Positions 55,176-62,696 of a stretch of DNA of 64,000 nt are shown one piece after another (positions within the stretch are counted from its first letter, which is position 1; each line of letters starts with the position of its first letter). The notes under the pieces were generated by a model that saw only the letters and a program-made list of their open reading frames with translations, was not told the origin of the DNA and ran no database searches. The DNA lies in contig NZ_OX267715.1 of the NCBI RefSeq assembly GCF_946151075.1, positions 1,341,881 to 1,405,880 of the forward strand, read 5' to 3'. Position numbers and translations under genes: made by a program. Source of the DNA: Neobacillus sp. Marseille-Q6967 (GTDB taxonomy: Bacteria > Bacillota > Bacilli > Bacillales > Cytobacillaceae).

Positions 55176-55304
55176 TAATTTTTAATTGTTTCTTCTTCAC
55201 TAGTAAGAGTTAATATTCTATTAATCGTAAGGAAAATTAATGAACATCTTCTGAATGATCCACTCCTTGAAACATTTCTTGCATTAGACTTAAAACTTGG
55301 GTAT

Positions 55305-55357
55305 AAAAGGAAACACCATCGGAATAGTTACTTTCAATGTGTTTCCTTTTTTTCATA
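55305..55357. terminator. terminator between convergent genes
   Basis: AAAAGGAAACAC pairs with GTGTTTCCTTTT around a 22-nt loop, followed by TTT on the plus strand. It lies between the kinase gene and the convergent XRE-cupin gene. Confidence 0.7.
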
Positions 55358-55873
55358 TTATTTTTTTGAAGAAACAACTAAAAATCGTACAACGGAATCG
55401 GTGAAGTTGTACCAATAATGCACTTTTTTTGCATCAAATAAAATGGATTGCTGCTCCCTGAGTTCCGTGAATTGTCCATCAATTGCAACGGTTAACACTC
55501 CTTCTAGTACGAATAAAAATTCATGTCCACTATGAGCAAATGGTTTTCCCTCATTTTCTCCAGGATTCAGCGACACCATAATCGGTGAAAAGCTGGCATC
55601 TTTCACTCCATTCGATAGGTCTTTGTAAAAAAAGGACTCCCGTCGAATCTCCAAAGGGTCCTGTTCATGATTTTCAGCAAAAAAAATACTAGGATTCACG
55701 CCTAATGCATCCGCAATTTTCTTCAACGATTCCAACGTAACACTAGATTTCCCGCGTTCTACTTGTGATAAAAAGCTGATAGACACCCCCGTTTGTTCTG
55801 CCAAATCTTTTAACGTTAATTTCCGTTCTTTGCGAATATTTTTTAATGTATTACCCATTAAGCCAGGCTTCAT
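55358..55873 (-). CDS. XRE-family regulator with C-terminal cupin
   Basis: This 171-residue protein has an N-terminal XRE helix-turn-helix (LKNIRKERKLTLKDLAEQTG, then VSISFLSQVERGKSS) and a small cupin domain (about 95-170, GHEFLFVLEGVLTVAIDGQF). The cupin presumably binds a small ligand. It is divergent from the MFS and cyclodeaminase genes and probably controls them through the palindrome at 55996-56020. ATG at 55873 follows AGAGGAGT. The frame open to 55909 has no ribosome site. Confidence 0.9.
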   Translation of the reverse strand: MKPGLMGNTLKNIRKERKLTLKDLAEQTGVSISFLSQVERGKSSVTLESLKKIADALGVNPSIFFAENHEQDPLEIRRESFFYKDLSNGVKDASFSPIMVSLNPGENEGKPFAHSGHEFLFVLEGVLTVAIDGQFTELREQQSILFDAKKVHYWYNFTDSVVRFLVVSSKK

Positions 55874-55954
55874 ACGTACTCCTCTTTTTGTATGACATCT
55901 TTCCTTCATCTTACAGCATTCAAAATGTGAACATCAAACAAATTAACAAATATA

Positions 55955-55983
55955 TTGACAGAATATTTTCAAGTATCTAAAAT
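55955..55983 (+). promoter_or_regulatory. strong SigA-type promoter of the MFS-cyclodeaminase operon
   Basis: TTGACA (55955-55960) and TAAAAT (55978-55983) are separated by exactly 17 bp, about 60 bp before the MFS start. Confidence 0.75.
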
Positions 55984-55995
55984 TAATTCAAAGGA

Positions 55996-56020
55996 AAAAT
56001 TGAAGTGATACTTCAATTTT
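55996..56020. promoter_or_regulatory. 25-bp perfect palindrome, candidate operator of the XRE-cupin regulator
   Basis: AAAATTGAAGT, GAT, then ACTTCAATTTT is an 11+3+11 perfect inverted repeat just downstream of the predicted transcription start and before the ribosome site. Binding there would block transcription of the MFS gene. Confidence 0.6.
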
Positions 56021-56043
56021 CTAAATCCAAAGGGGGTCATTCG

Positions 56044-57357
56044 ATGAACAAAAAACAAACAAAACGAGTTTTAATTGCTAGTTTAGTAGGAAGCTCCATT
56101 GAGTGGTTTGATTATTTCTTATATGGAACAGTCGCTGCACTTGTTTTCAACCAGCTATTTTTTGTAACGGAAGAGCCAACCGTCGGGCTTTTACTAGCCT
56201 ATGCATCATTTGCCTTATCCTTCTTCATTCGCCCATTTGGCGGAATTATCTTCAGTCACATTGGTGACCGTATTGGCCGTAAAAAAACACTCGTCTTAAC
56301 ATTAAGCCTAATGGGTGCTGCCACTTTTGGAATGGGCTTAATGCCGACCTATCAAGCAATCGGCGTTTGGGCACCCATCTTGCTTATTACACTTCGCTTA
56401 ATTCAAGGGTTAGGAATTGGCGGCGAATGGGGAGGCGCCCTATTACTGGCTGTCGAATATGCCCCTCCTGAAAAACGTGGATTGTTTGGCAGTATTCCCC
56501 AAATGGGTGTTACCATTGGAATGTTGATGGGGACCATCGCCCTATGGGTGATGACCATGCTTCCAGAGGAAGTATTTATGACATGGGGCTGGCGAGTACC
56601 ATTTATATTAAGTGCATTATTAGTTATTTTTGGATTATGGATCCGTCAAGGAATTGATGAAACGCCTGATTTTAAAAAGGTGAAAGAATCTGGAGATATT
56701 CCAAAGCTTCCGATTGTAGACACACTTAAGTATCATTGGCGTGAAGTATTAATCGCCATTGGAGCAAAAGTGGTTGAGACAGCACCCTTCTATATTTTCA
56801 GTACCTTTGTCGTATCGTATGCAACAACAAATCTAGGATTCTCACGATCTGCTACGTTAGCAGCGGTTACAATTTCAACGGTTATTACGACCATCTTAAT
56901 TCCTATTATGGGGAGCCTATCGGATAAAATTGGACGCAAGAAATTGTATGTTACAGGTACTGTAGCTATGATCCTATTTGCATTCCCCTACTTCTGGTTA
57001 ATACATAAGGGTTCTGTAACCTTGCTAATTGTTGCAACCATCATTGGTTTAGGCGTCATATGGTCACCAATTACAGCCGTTCTCGGAACGATGTTCTCAG
57101 AAATCTTTGACGCAAGAGTACGCTATACAGGTATTTCTTTAGGCTATCAAATCGGGGCAGCCTTAGCAGGCGGGACAGCGCCACTAGTCGCAACAGCCTT
57201 ACTTGTAAGCTTCGATAATTCTTATATTCCGGTGGCGTTATACATCATCTTTACTGCAATCATTTCTCTAGTGGCCATTTGGGCAATAAGAAACCGCAAT
57301 ACACAGCAAATAAAACGTACTAATCAATCATTAGATCCGAAAGTGGTAAATAAATAG
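56044..57357 (+). CDS. MFS transporter, metabolite:H+ symporter (MHS) type
   Basis: This 437-residue, twelve-helix transporter starts KRVLIASLVGSSIEWFDYFL, the MHS signature. It has the MFS loop 2-3 motif GDRIGRKKTLVLTLSLMG, the central GIGGEWGGALLLAVEYAPPEKRG and a second DKIGRKKLYV. Relatives import proline/betaine, shikimate, citrate or alpha-ketoglutarate. With a cyclodeaminase-like gene downstream, an amino acid or imino acid is a reasonable guess. ATG at 56044 follows AAAGGGGG by seven bases. Confidence 0.9.
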   Translation: MNKKQTKRVLIASLVGSSIEWFDYFLYGTVAALVFNQLFFVTEEPTVGLLLAYASFALSFFIRPFGGIIFSHIGDRIGRKKTLVLTLSLMGAATFGMGLMPTYQAIGVWAPILLITLRLIQGLGIGGEWGGALLLAVEYAPPEKRGLFGSIPQMGVTIGMLMGTIALWVMTMLPEEVFMTWGWRVPFILSALLVIFGLWIRQGIDETPDFKKVKESGDIPKLPIVDTLKYHWREVLIAIGAKVVETAPFYIFSTFVVSYATTNLGFSRSATLAAVTISTVITTILIPIMGSLSDKIGRKKLYVTGTVAMILFAFPYFWLIHKGSVTLLIVATIIGLGVIWSPITAVLGTMFSEIFDARVRYTGISLGYQIGAALAGGTAPLVATALLVSFDNSYIPVALYIIFTAIISLVAIWAIRNRNTQQIKRTNQSLDPKVVNK

Positions 57358-57446
57358 AGACACACAAAATCCATAGCGAATTACTTTATAAAAGTCTAGT
57401 GCCGGTGGATTTATACATCTATGTTCATGACGTAGGAGGAAAAAAC

Positions 57447-58430
57447 GTGCTTGTTATAAACGAAAATCAAATTCAAACACTTTATAAAATGAAGGACGCC
57501 ATAAAGGACATCGCAGCAATATTAAAGGCAAAAGAAGCCGAAAAAATTAACAATCCACATCGTACCGTACTCGAATTCCCTGAATACGAGGCTTCAGCTT
57601 TATATATGCCTAGTTCAGATTCAGTTTCAGAGATTGCTGCCGTAAAAGTCGTAACTATCTTTCCAGAGAATCCGAAACTAGGAAAACCGACGACCCAAGG
57701 TTTGATGTTATTGTCTGATACTACAAACGGAAAGCATCTATCAGTGATGAATGCCTCTTATCTAACACGATTACGGACGGGAGCGCTAAGCGGTATTGCG
57801 ACGGACTTATTATCAAGGAAAGACAGCCGTGTGTTAACCGTCATAGGTACTGGTGCCATGGCATTTGAACAAGTACTTGGTGTGCTGGCGGTCCGGGACA
57901 TTGAAAAAATCATTCTAGTAAACCGCTCACCAGAGAAAGCAGAAAAATTCGGTCAGAAATTACGTGACTTTGGTGTGGACATGCCATTGGAAGTCGAAAT
58001 AGAGGTCGCAAAAGCGGTAAAGCAGGCGGATATTATATGTTGTGCTACGCGTTCCAATGACCCAGTATTTGATGGGAATGACCTGCAGCCTGGAACCCAT
58101 ATTAACGGTGTTGGTTCGTATTTACCGCATATGCGGGAAGTAGATCTGACGACAGTCTCCCGTACAGATAAAATTGTCGTAGACGACCTAGCCGGTGTAA
58201 AAGATGAAGCTGGTGAGTTAATGTATGCAGACGAAATTGGCAAGTGGTCATTTGATGATGTCCATGGACAACTTGGAGAACTTACGGTCGGAAAAAAATC
58301 AGGACGACAATCACCAGAAGAAATCACCTTCTTTAAATCAGTCGGCGCTGCGTATTTTGACCTTGCGGTTGCAAAAGGTGTCTATTCGAAAGCAAAAGAA
58401 TTAGGGGCTGGATCTGAAGTGGAAATTTAA
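57447..58430 (+). CDS. ornithine cyclodeaminase/mu-crystallin family protein
   Basis: This 327-residue NAD(P)-dependent enzyme has MNASYLTRLRTGALSGIATDLLSR, which contains the substrate Arg and Lys/Thr region, and the Rossmann segment TVIGTGAMAFEQVLGVLAVR. ICCATRSNDPVFDGNDLQPGTHINGVGS and VDDLAGVKDEAGE follow. Members are ornithine cyclodeaminases, alanine dehydrogenases or ketimine reductases, which cannot be told apart by eye. GTG at 57447, seven bases after AGGAGG, is chosen over the ATG-like frame from 57399. Confidence 0.88.
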   Translation: MLVINENQIQTLYKMKDAIKDIAAILKAKEAEKINNPHRTVLEFPEYEASALYMPSSDSVSEIAAVKVVTIFPENPKLGKPTTQGLMLLSDTTNGKHLSVMNASYLTRLRTGALSGIATDLLSRKDSRVLTVIGTGAMAFEQVLGVLAVRDIEKIILVNRSPEKAEKFGQKLRDFGVDMPLEVEIEVAKAVKQADIICCATRSNDPVFDGNDLQPGTHINGVGSYLPHMREVDLTTVSRTDKIVVDDLAGVKDEAGELMYADEIGKWSFDDVHGQLGELTVGKKSGRQSPEEITFFKSVGAAYFDLAVAKGVYSKAKELGAGSEVEI

Positions 58431-58502
58431 CCTATTCTTAATCCACCCACCCATATCAATAGGGTTCACGAAATAGATTCTTTTATTTTAACTATTTTAG
58501 GT

Positions 58503-58508
58503 TATAAT
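58503..58508 (+). promoter_or_regulatory. -10 element of the antitoxin RNA
   Basis: A perfect TATAAT lies in AT-rich sequence with only a weak -35 (TTTTAT about 16 bp upstream). Transcription would begin near 58515. Confidence 0.5.
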
Positions 58509-58530
58509 AATACTAAGAAGTGAATATTTT

Positions 58531-58564
58531 AAAAAAGACCAGACATGCAGCTACATGTCCGGTC
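58531..58564 (-). terminator. intrinsic terminator of the toxin mRNA
   Basis: On the minus strand GACCGGACATG and CATGTCTGGTC form an 11-bp stem (one G-U pair) followed by TTTTTT. Confidence 0.75.
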
Positions 58565-58607
58565 CAGCAATAGACGGTTCCCTCAAAGGGATCGGCTAAT
58601 TTGTGGG

Positions 58608-58652
58608 ATAATCCACCCGAGCCGTTTAACTCAAGGGTGGATTATTTTTTTT
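58608..58652 (+). terminator. intrinsic terminator of the antitoxin RNA
   Basis: ATAATCCACCC and GGGTGGATTAT form a perfect 11-bp stem followed by seven T. The T run is on the plus strand and overlaps the last codons of the minus-strand toxin gene. Confidence 0.8.
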
Positions 58653-58725
58653 GGTTAAATGACAGTATGGCTACGATTAAACTAGCAAATGCAATCGTAA
58701 TCATGAATGTTTCAAAAACTGTCAT
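58642..58725 (-). CDS. holin-like type I toxin peptide (27 residues)
   Basis: The ORF starts MTVFETFMITIAFASLIVAI and ends LSFNQKK. It is one membrane helix with a short basic tail, matching the putative holin-like toxin family (TxpA/YonT/BsrG style, pattern M-T-x-x-E-x-x-x-x-M-I...LSFN-KK). GGGGGTGAT lies seven bases upstream. CACTCCCC just before it can pair with that ribosome site and hide it, a known control of type I toxins. The peptide would insert into and damage the cell membrane if the antisense RNA is lost. Confidence 0.75.
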   Translation of the reverse strand: MTVFETFMITIAFASLIVAILSFNQKK

Positions 58726-58728
58726 TCA

Positions 58729-58755
58729 GCATCACCCCCTTTCTGTTTGGGGAGT
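58729..58755 (-). promoter_or_regulatory. ribosome-site-sequestering hairpin in the toxin leader
   Basis: On the minus strand CACTCCCC, a 9-nt loop and GGGGGTG can pair, covering the toxin Shine-Dalgarno sequence. Further upstream, TATGATATACT (about 58795-58807) is a possible -10 of the toxin promoter. The rest of 58800-58922 shows nothing else. Confidence 0.55.
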
Positions 58756-58922
58756 GTGCCGACCACCCTTGAGAAACCCTATTCTATTGTACTTTTAGTA
58801 TATCATAACCTAGTCACCACAGGAACATACATTCGTATATTAACCGATTTATTATTGATCCATATTTTTATATTTATAATAGAAAACTTACTATACCAGG
58901 GATCATAAAGGAGTTATGGTAG

Positions 58923-59699
58923 ATGAATCAGAAATTAATACTTTTTGATGTGGACGGTACACTAATCACCCATGATAAAAAGTTACCTTTATCAAATAAA
59001 AGAGCGGTTCAGGCATTAATAGAAAAAGGGCATGTGGTTGCAATTGCCACGGGAAGAGCATCCTCTTTAATTTATGATTTAGCAGAAGAACTTAACATCG
59101 ACACTTACGTATCTTTCAATGGACAATGCGCGGTAGTGAAAAAGAATGAAGTGATTTATAAAAAACCGTTACCACTAGACTCTTTAAGAAAACTTAGTGA
59201 AGCAGCTGCTAGCAAAGGTCATCCTATCATCTATATGGGTCAAGAGCACCTAAGAAGTTCTGTTGAAAATCATAAACACATAATAGAATGTTATTCGCCA
59301 GAGTTCTCTTCCCCTCCCGCTGATCCTCTATATTTCGAAAAATGTGAAATATACCAATCCCAACTGTTCATGAGAGAGGAAGAAGAACATTTTTATCGAG
59401 ATTCTTTTGAGGAATTTAAATTTATTCGTTGGCACCCTTTGGCTGTAGATATTGTGTCAAAAGGCGGGTCAAAAGTAGACGGAATCGCGTCTTTAGTTAA
59501 ACACTTAGGGATTTCAAAAGAAGATGTATTTGCTTTTGGGGATGGAATCAACGATATCGAAATGTTTCAATTTGCCGGCAAAAGTGTAGCCATGGGCAAC
59601 GCACCAGACGTGGTAAAGAAAGCAGCAACCTATGTAACAAAAGATATACTAGATGACGGCATATATCATGGTTTAAAACATTTTGGGTTATTAAAGTAA
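58923..59699 (+). CDS. HAD-superfamily Cof-type phosphatase
   Basis: This 258-residue HAD hydrolase has motif I LFDVDGTLI with the nucleophile and acid Asp pair (D9, D11), motif II AIATGRA, a C2-type cap at about 80-190, and motif III/IV VSKGGSKVDGIASL and FAFGDGINDIEMF. Cof-type enzymes dephosphorylate sugar phosphates, FMN or similar small molecules. It is convergent with nagA. AAAGGAG precedes the ATG by about ten bases. Confidence 0.9.
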   Translation: MNQKLILFDVDGTLITHDKKLPLSNKRAVQALIEKGHVVAIATGRASSLIYDLAEELNIDTYVSFNGQCAVVKKNEVIYKKPLPLDSLRKLSEAAASKGHPIIYMGQEHLRSSVENHKHIIECYSPEFSSPPADPLYFEKCEIYQSQLFMREEEEHFYRDSFEEFKFIRWHPLAVDIVSKGGSKVDGIASLVKHLGISKEDVFAFGDGINDIEMFQFAGKSVAMGNAPDVVKKAATYVTKDILDDGIYHGLKHFGLLK

Positions 59700-59700
59700 A

Positions 59701-59728
59701 CGGGGGTGCCTGTCACCCCCCGTTTTTT
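59701..59728. terminator. GGTGCCTGTCACC-type terminator, copy 2
   Basis: CGGGGGTG and CACCCCCCG form a GC-rich stem with loop CCTGT, followed by TTTTTT and TGTCGA. It ends the HAD gene and resembles the hairpin at 43038-43062 in loop and flank. Confidence 0.8.
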
Positions 59729-59817
59729 GTCGATAAATTATATATTAGCCCTTATTTCTGCCTTATTGATGGAATAGTAATTGAAGATGGTCATCTATGG
59801 ATCGAGAAGAAGAATAT

Positions 59818-61029
59818 TTACAACATATATTGAGATCTCTCCGGATTTAATACATCCTTTCCATCCTCACTGGAAAAGGCTAGTTTCCCTTCGATAAAGG
59901 TATAACAGACTTTAAAGTTTTCATCCATTACAACCAAGTCTGCATCCTTTCCCTCTCGTATGGACCCCTTGTGATTTAATACCCCCGATACTCTTGCAGG
60001 GTTATATGAAGCCATTTTAACCGCGTCTTCCATACTGTATCCAAGTTCTGAAACTATATTTTTCATTCCATATAACAAAGTCATGGTACTTCCGGCAATC
60101 GTACCGTCTTCTAGCCTGCTCCATCCATTTTGATCGATATCCACTTCATGGCCTAACAATTTATATTTTCCAGGCTCTAAACCTGCCACCATTACTTGAT
60201 CAGAAATCATACAAACTTTATCGACCGATTTTAATTTAATGACTAGCTCAATGATCCTCGGATGAACATGAATAAAATCACAAATGAGTTCACAATCAAC
60301 GCGGTCATCGAGCAAATAAGCGCCTAATGCTCCCGGCTCCCGATGATGAATCGATTTTTGTGCATTGCAGGTATGATTAGACAACCTTACACCTTGGTCG
60401 ATCCCCTTAACGGTTTCCGCAAAAGTTGCATCTGTATGTCCTCCGGAAACAAGTATATCCTTGTTTATCAAAAACGCAATTAACTCATCTGAACCTTGTA
60501 ATTCTGGAGCCAAAGTGACATGGGTAATATGATTACCGCTTTTCTCAATAAACTCCTTCATTAGCTCAATGCTGGGTGTTAATAGGTTCTTAGGGTTATA
60601 GGCTCCTTTCTTGGCCGGATTAAGGAACGGTCCCTCCATATGAATCCCTATTATTTTTGAACCCTCATACCCTGCACTTATAATTTCTGCAATTTCCTCA
60701 AGAGTTTGTTTTATACTTTCACTTGTTCCGGTACCTATGGAAGGTTTGTATGCCGTAACACCAATACTGGGCAAATAGTTCATAAAACCCTTTATCGTAT
60801 TAATATCCCCGTCCTCAATCGTCCAACCACCGCCACCATGGATATGAACATCGATTAGTCCGGGAATGACAGGATTTTCTCCAACTTCGAAAACCTCGCC
60901 GCGAAATGCAGAAATTTCATCAGAGTTCGTTACGATTTTTTTAATCTTTGTCCCTTCGACTAAAATGGCTCCATTAACACGTCCATTTTCTGTGTAGATA
61001 TTTTTTCCTTTTATTAAAAACTGGTTCAT
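59818..61029 (-). CDS. nagA: N-acetylglucosamine-6-phosphate deacetylase
   Basis: This 403-residue amidohydrolase-superfamily enzyme has the metal motif GLIDVHIHGGGGW, the Glu ligand in IGIHMEGPFLNPAKKGAYN, His ligands in VSGGHTDATFA and SNHTCNAQ, and the catalytic Asp region MISDQVMVAG. It produces glucosamine-6-phosphate and acetate in the cytoplasm. GGAGGA precedes the ATG. It follows nagP directly. nagB and a GntR-type nagR are not in the window. Confidence 0.93.
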   Translation of the reverse strand: MNQFLIKGKNIYTENGRVNGAILVEGTKIKKIVTNSDEISAFRGEVFEVGENPVIPGLIDVHIHGGGGWTIEDGDINTIKGFMNYLPSIGVTAYKPSIGTGTSESIKQTLEEIAEIISAGYEGSKIIGIHMEGPFLNPAKKGAYNPKNLLTPSIELMKEFIEKSGNHITHVTLAPELQGSDELIAFLINKDILVSGGHTDATFAETVKGIDQGVRLSNHTCNAQKSIHHREPGALGAYLLDDRVDCELICDFIHVHPRIIELVIKLKSVDKVCMISDQVMVAGLEPGKYKLLGHEVDIDQNGWSRLEDGTIAGSTMTLLYGMKNIVSELGYSMEDAVKMASYNPARVSGVLNHKGSIREGKDADLVVMDENFKVCYTFIEGKLAFSSEDGKDVLNPERSQYML

Positions 61030-61047
61030 TACGACAAGTCCTCCAAT

Positions 61048-62436
61048 TTATAGTTTCTTCATCTCTGAAACAAGCGGGTCAGCAATCGTTCCAACCACAA
61101 TTTGAAGATTATTAGGACCCATTTTCACCACCCCTGTTGCACCAAGTGATTTAAGAACCGCCTCATCGACTATGGATCCGTCTTTCACAGAAACCCTGAT
61201 TCTAGTAATACAAGCATCTAAGTCTACAATATTTTCCTTATTTCCGATTGCTTCTAAAATTTCTTTCGCTTTTTGTGATAGAGCTGCACCCTTTAATCCC
61301 GAAAGCGAAACGGATTCTTCATTATCGGACCTCCCCGGAGTGGGAATATTGAATTTGACAATGGCAAAGTAAAAAATAAAATAATATAAAGCAGCTGCTG
61401 CCAAACCTAGTGGGATGATCAATAATGCCTTTGTTCCAGCACCATAGGTAAGAACATAGTCGATTAAACCGTTGGAGAACCCAACTCCTAATCGAACACC
61501 CAGTTCAGCTGCAATCACCCCAAACAATCCCATTAACGCGGCATGAATAATCAATAAAACCGGAGAAATAAAGATAAATACAAATTCAATTGGTTCTGTA
61601 ATACCTGTCAAAAAACTAGTTAAAGCTGCACTAATTAAAATCCCCGAAACCGCTTTCCGATTTTCTTTCTTTGCAGCCCGGATAATAGCAAAACAGACGG
61701 CCGGTAAACCAAACATCAATACGGCGTAACCACCAGCAGTGAACATTCCTCCATTGGGATCCCCGGCAAAAAATCTAGTCAAGTCACCAGTAATGACTTC
61801 GCCTTCGTCATTTGTAAAAGTCCCAAATTGGAATAAAACCAAAGAGTTAAGAATGTGGTGAAGACCAAACGGAATCAATAGACGGTTCAAGAAACCATAA
61901 AGAAATACTCCAATACTTCCGGATTCAACAATCCCATTTCCTATATTATTGATAAACTCTTGAATTAGCGGCCAAACATATCCCACCAACACCCCGAGTA
62001 TTAAAGCATATAGAGAAGTGATGATTGGTACAAACCGCTTTCCTCCAAAAAATCCGAGGATATCCGGGACACGAATGGAGTGATATTTGTTATACAAATA
62101 GGCAGCCAGCAATCCAGAAATAATCCCGGCAAGAACACCCATATCTATCGTCTCATCAAAAGTTGTGGCAACCGTTGTTAATACCATGTAACCAACTAAT
62201 GCAGCCAAAGCAGAAACACCATTGTTCTCCTTTGCCAAGCCGATTGCAATCCCGATTGCAAAGATTAAGGGAAGATTTGAAAATACCGCGGACCCCGCTG
62301 CCTCCATCCATTTCAGGTCTAAAACATCGGCCGATCCCAATCTTAATAATATTGCCGCTGCTGGAAGAACCGCCACTGGTGTCATTAATGCTTTTCCAAA
62401 CCGTTGAATACCACCCTTGAACTTTTGCCTAGACAT
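61048..62436 (-). CDS. nagP: PTS N-acetylglucosamine transporter, EIICB (NagP-like)
   Basis: This 462-residue protein has an N-terminal EIIC channel (starting RFGKALMTPVAVLPAAAILLR, about ten helices). A linker near 370-385 leads to a C-terminal EIIB domain with the phosphorylated Cys in DLDACITRIRVSV. There is no EIIA domain, as in Bacillus NagP, so EIIA is supplied by another PTS protein. It imports N-acetylglucosamine as the 6-phosphate, the substrate of NagA encoded next. AAAGGGGTGG precedes the ATG. Confidence 0.92.
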   Translation of the reverse strand: MSRQKFKGGIQRFGKALMTPVAVLPAAAILLRLGSADVLDLKWMEAAGSAVFSNLPLIFAIGIAIGLAKENNGVSALAALVGYMVLTTVATTFDETIDMGVLAGIISGLLAAYLYNKYHSIRVPDILGFFGGKRFVPIITSLYALILGVLVGYVWPLIQEFINNIGNGIVESGSIGVFLYGFLNRLLIPFGLHHILNSLVLFQFGTFTNDEGEVITGDLTRFFAGDPNGGMFTAGGYAVLMFGLPAVCFAIIRAAKKENRKAVSGILISAALTSFLTGITEPIEFVFIFISPVLLIIHAALMGLFGVIAAELGVRLGVGFSNGLIDYVLTYGAGTKALLIIPLGLAAAALYYFIFYFAIVKFNIPTPGRSDNEESVSLSGLKGAALSQKAKEILEAIGNKENIVDLDACITRIRVSVKDGSIVDEAVLKSLGATGVVKMGPNNLQIVVGTIADPLVSEMKKL

Positions 62437-62570
62437 TTAACCACCCCTTTAAAAATGTTTGGGCGCGATTGCAACAGTTGCATCAGTGAAGGCCTTGTCT
62501 TTAAAATGGAACAACCCATTAAATTTATATGATATGAGGTAGGTCTTTATATTCGCTTTTTAAAAATATT

Positions 62571-62584
62571 CGAAAGCGTATTCC
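62571..62584 (+). promoter_or_regulatory. weak candidate cre site upstream of nagP
   Basis: CGAAAGCGTATTCC matches the cre consensus at 12 of 14 positions, missing the first and last bases. It lies 135 bp before nagP. No clear NagR/YvoA operator was found in 62437-62640, which otherwise shows nothing. Confidence 0.3.
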
Positions 62585-62641
62585 TAAATCCTACTAATAA
62601 GTGCTATTAATTCTATTTATCTTTCTTTTATTTGGTAAAAA

Positions 62642-62669
62642 AAAGCAACAGGAATAAACCTGCTGCTTT
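62642..62669 (-). terminator. intrinsic terminator of the AbgT-type gene
   Basis: On the minus strand AAAGCAGCAGG and CCTGTTGCTTT form an 11-bp stem followed by a run of T. Confidence 0.85.
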
Positions 62670-62696
62670 CTTCGTTTTATGAATTTACACTTTTTC

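Larger units (their letters stand above)
58515..58652 (+). ncRNA. candidate type I antitoxin RNA (RatA-like)
   Basis: A TATAAT at 58503-58508 and a strong terminator at 58608-58652 (ATAATCCACCC / GGGTGGATTAT, then seven T) bound a predicted RNA of about 135 nt with no ORF. It is fully antisense to the 3' part of the toxin mRNA, whose own terminator (58531-58564) lies on the opposite strand inside the same interval. This 3'-overlapping arrangement is that of txpA/RatA-type loci. Duplex formation would trigger RNase III cleavage or translation block of the toxin mRNA. Confidence 0.65.

Noticed and set aside
58601..58798. 65-residue ORF on the plus strand
   Set aside because: It runs through the antitoxin terminator and antisense to the toxin, with no ribosome site.
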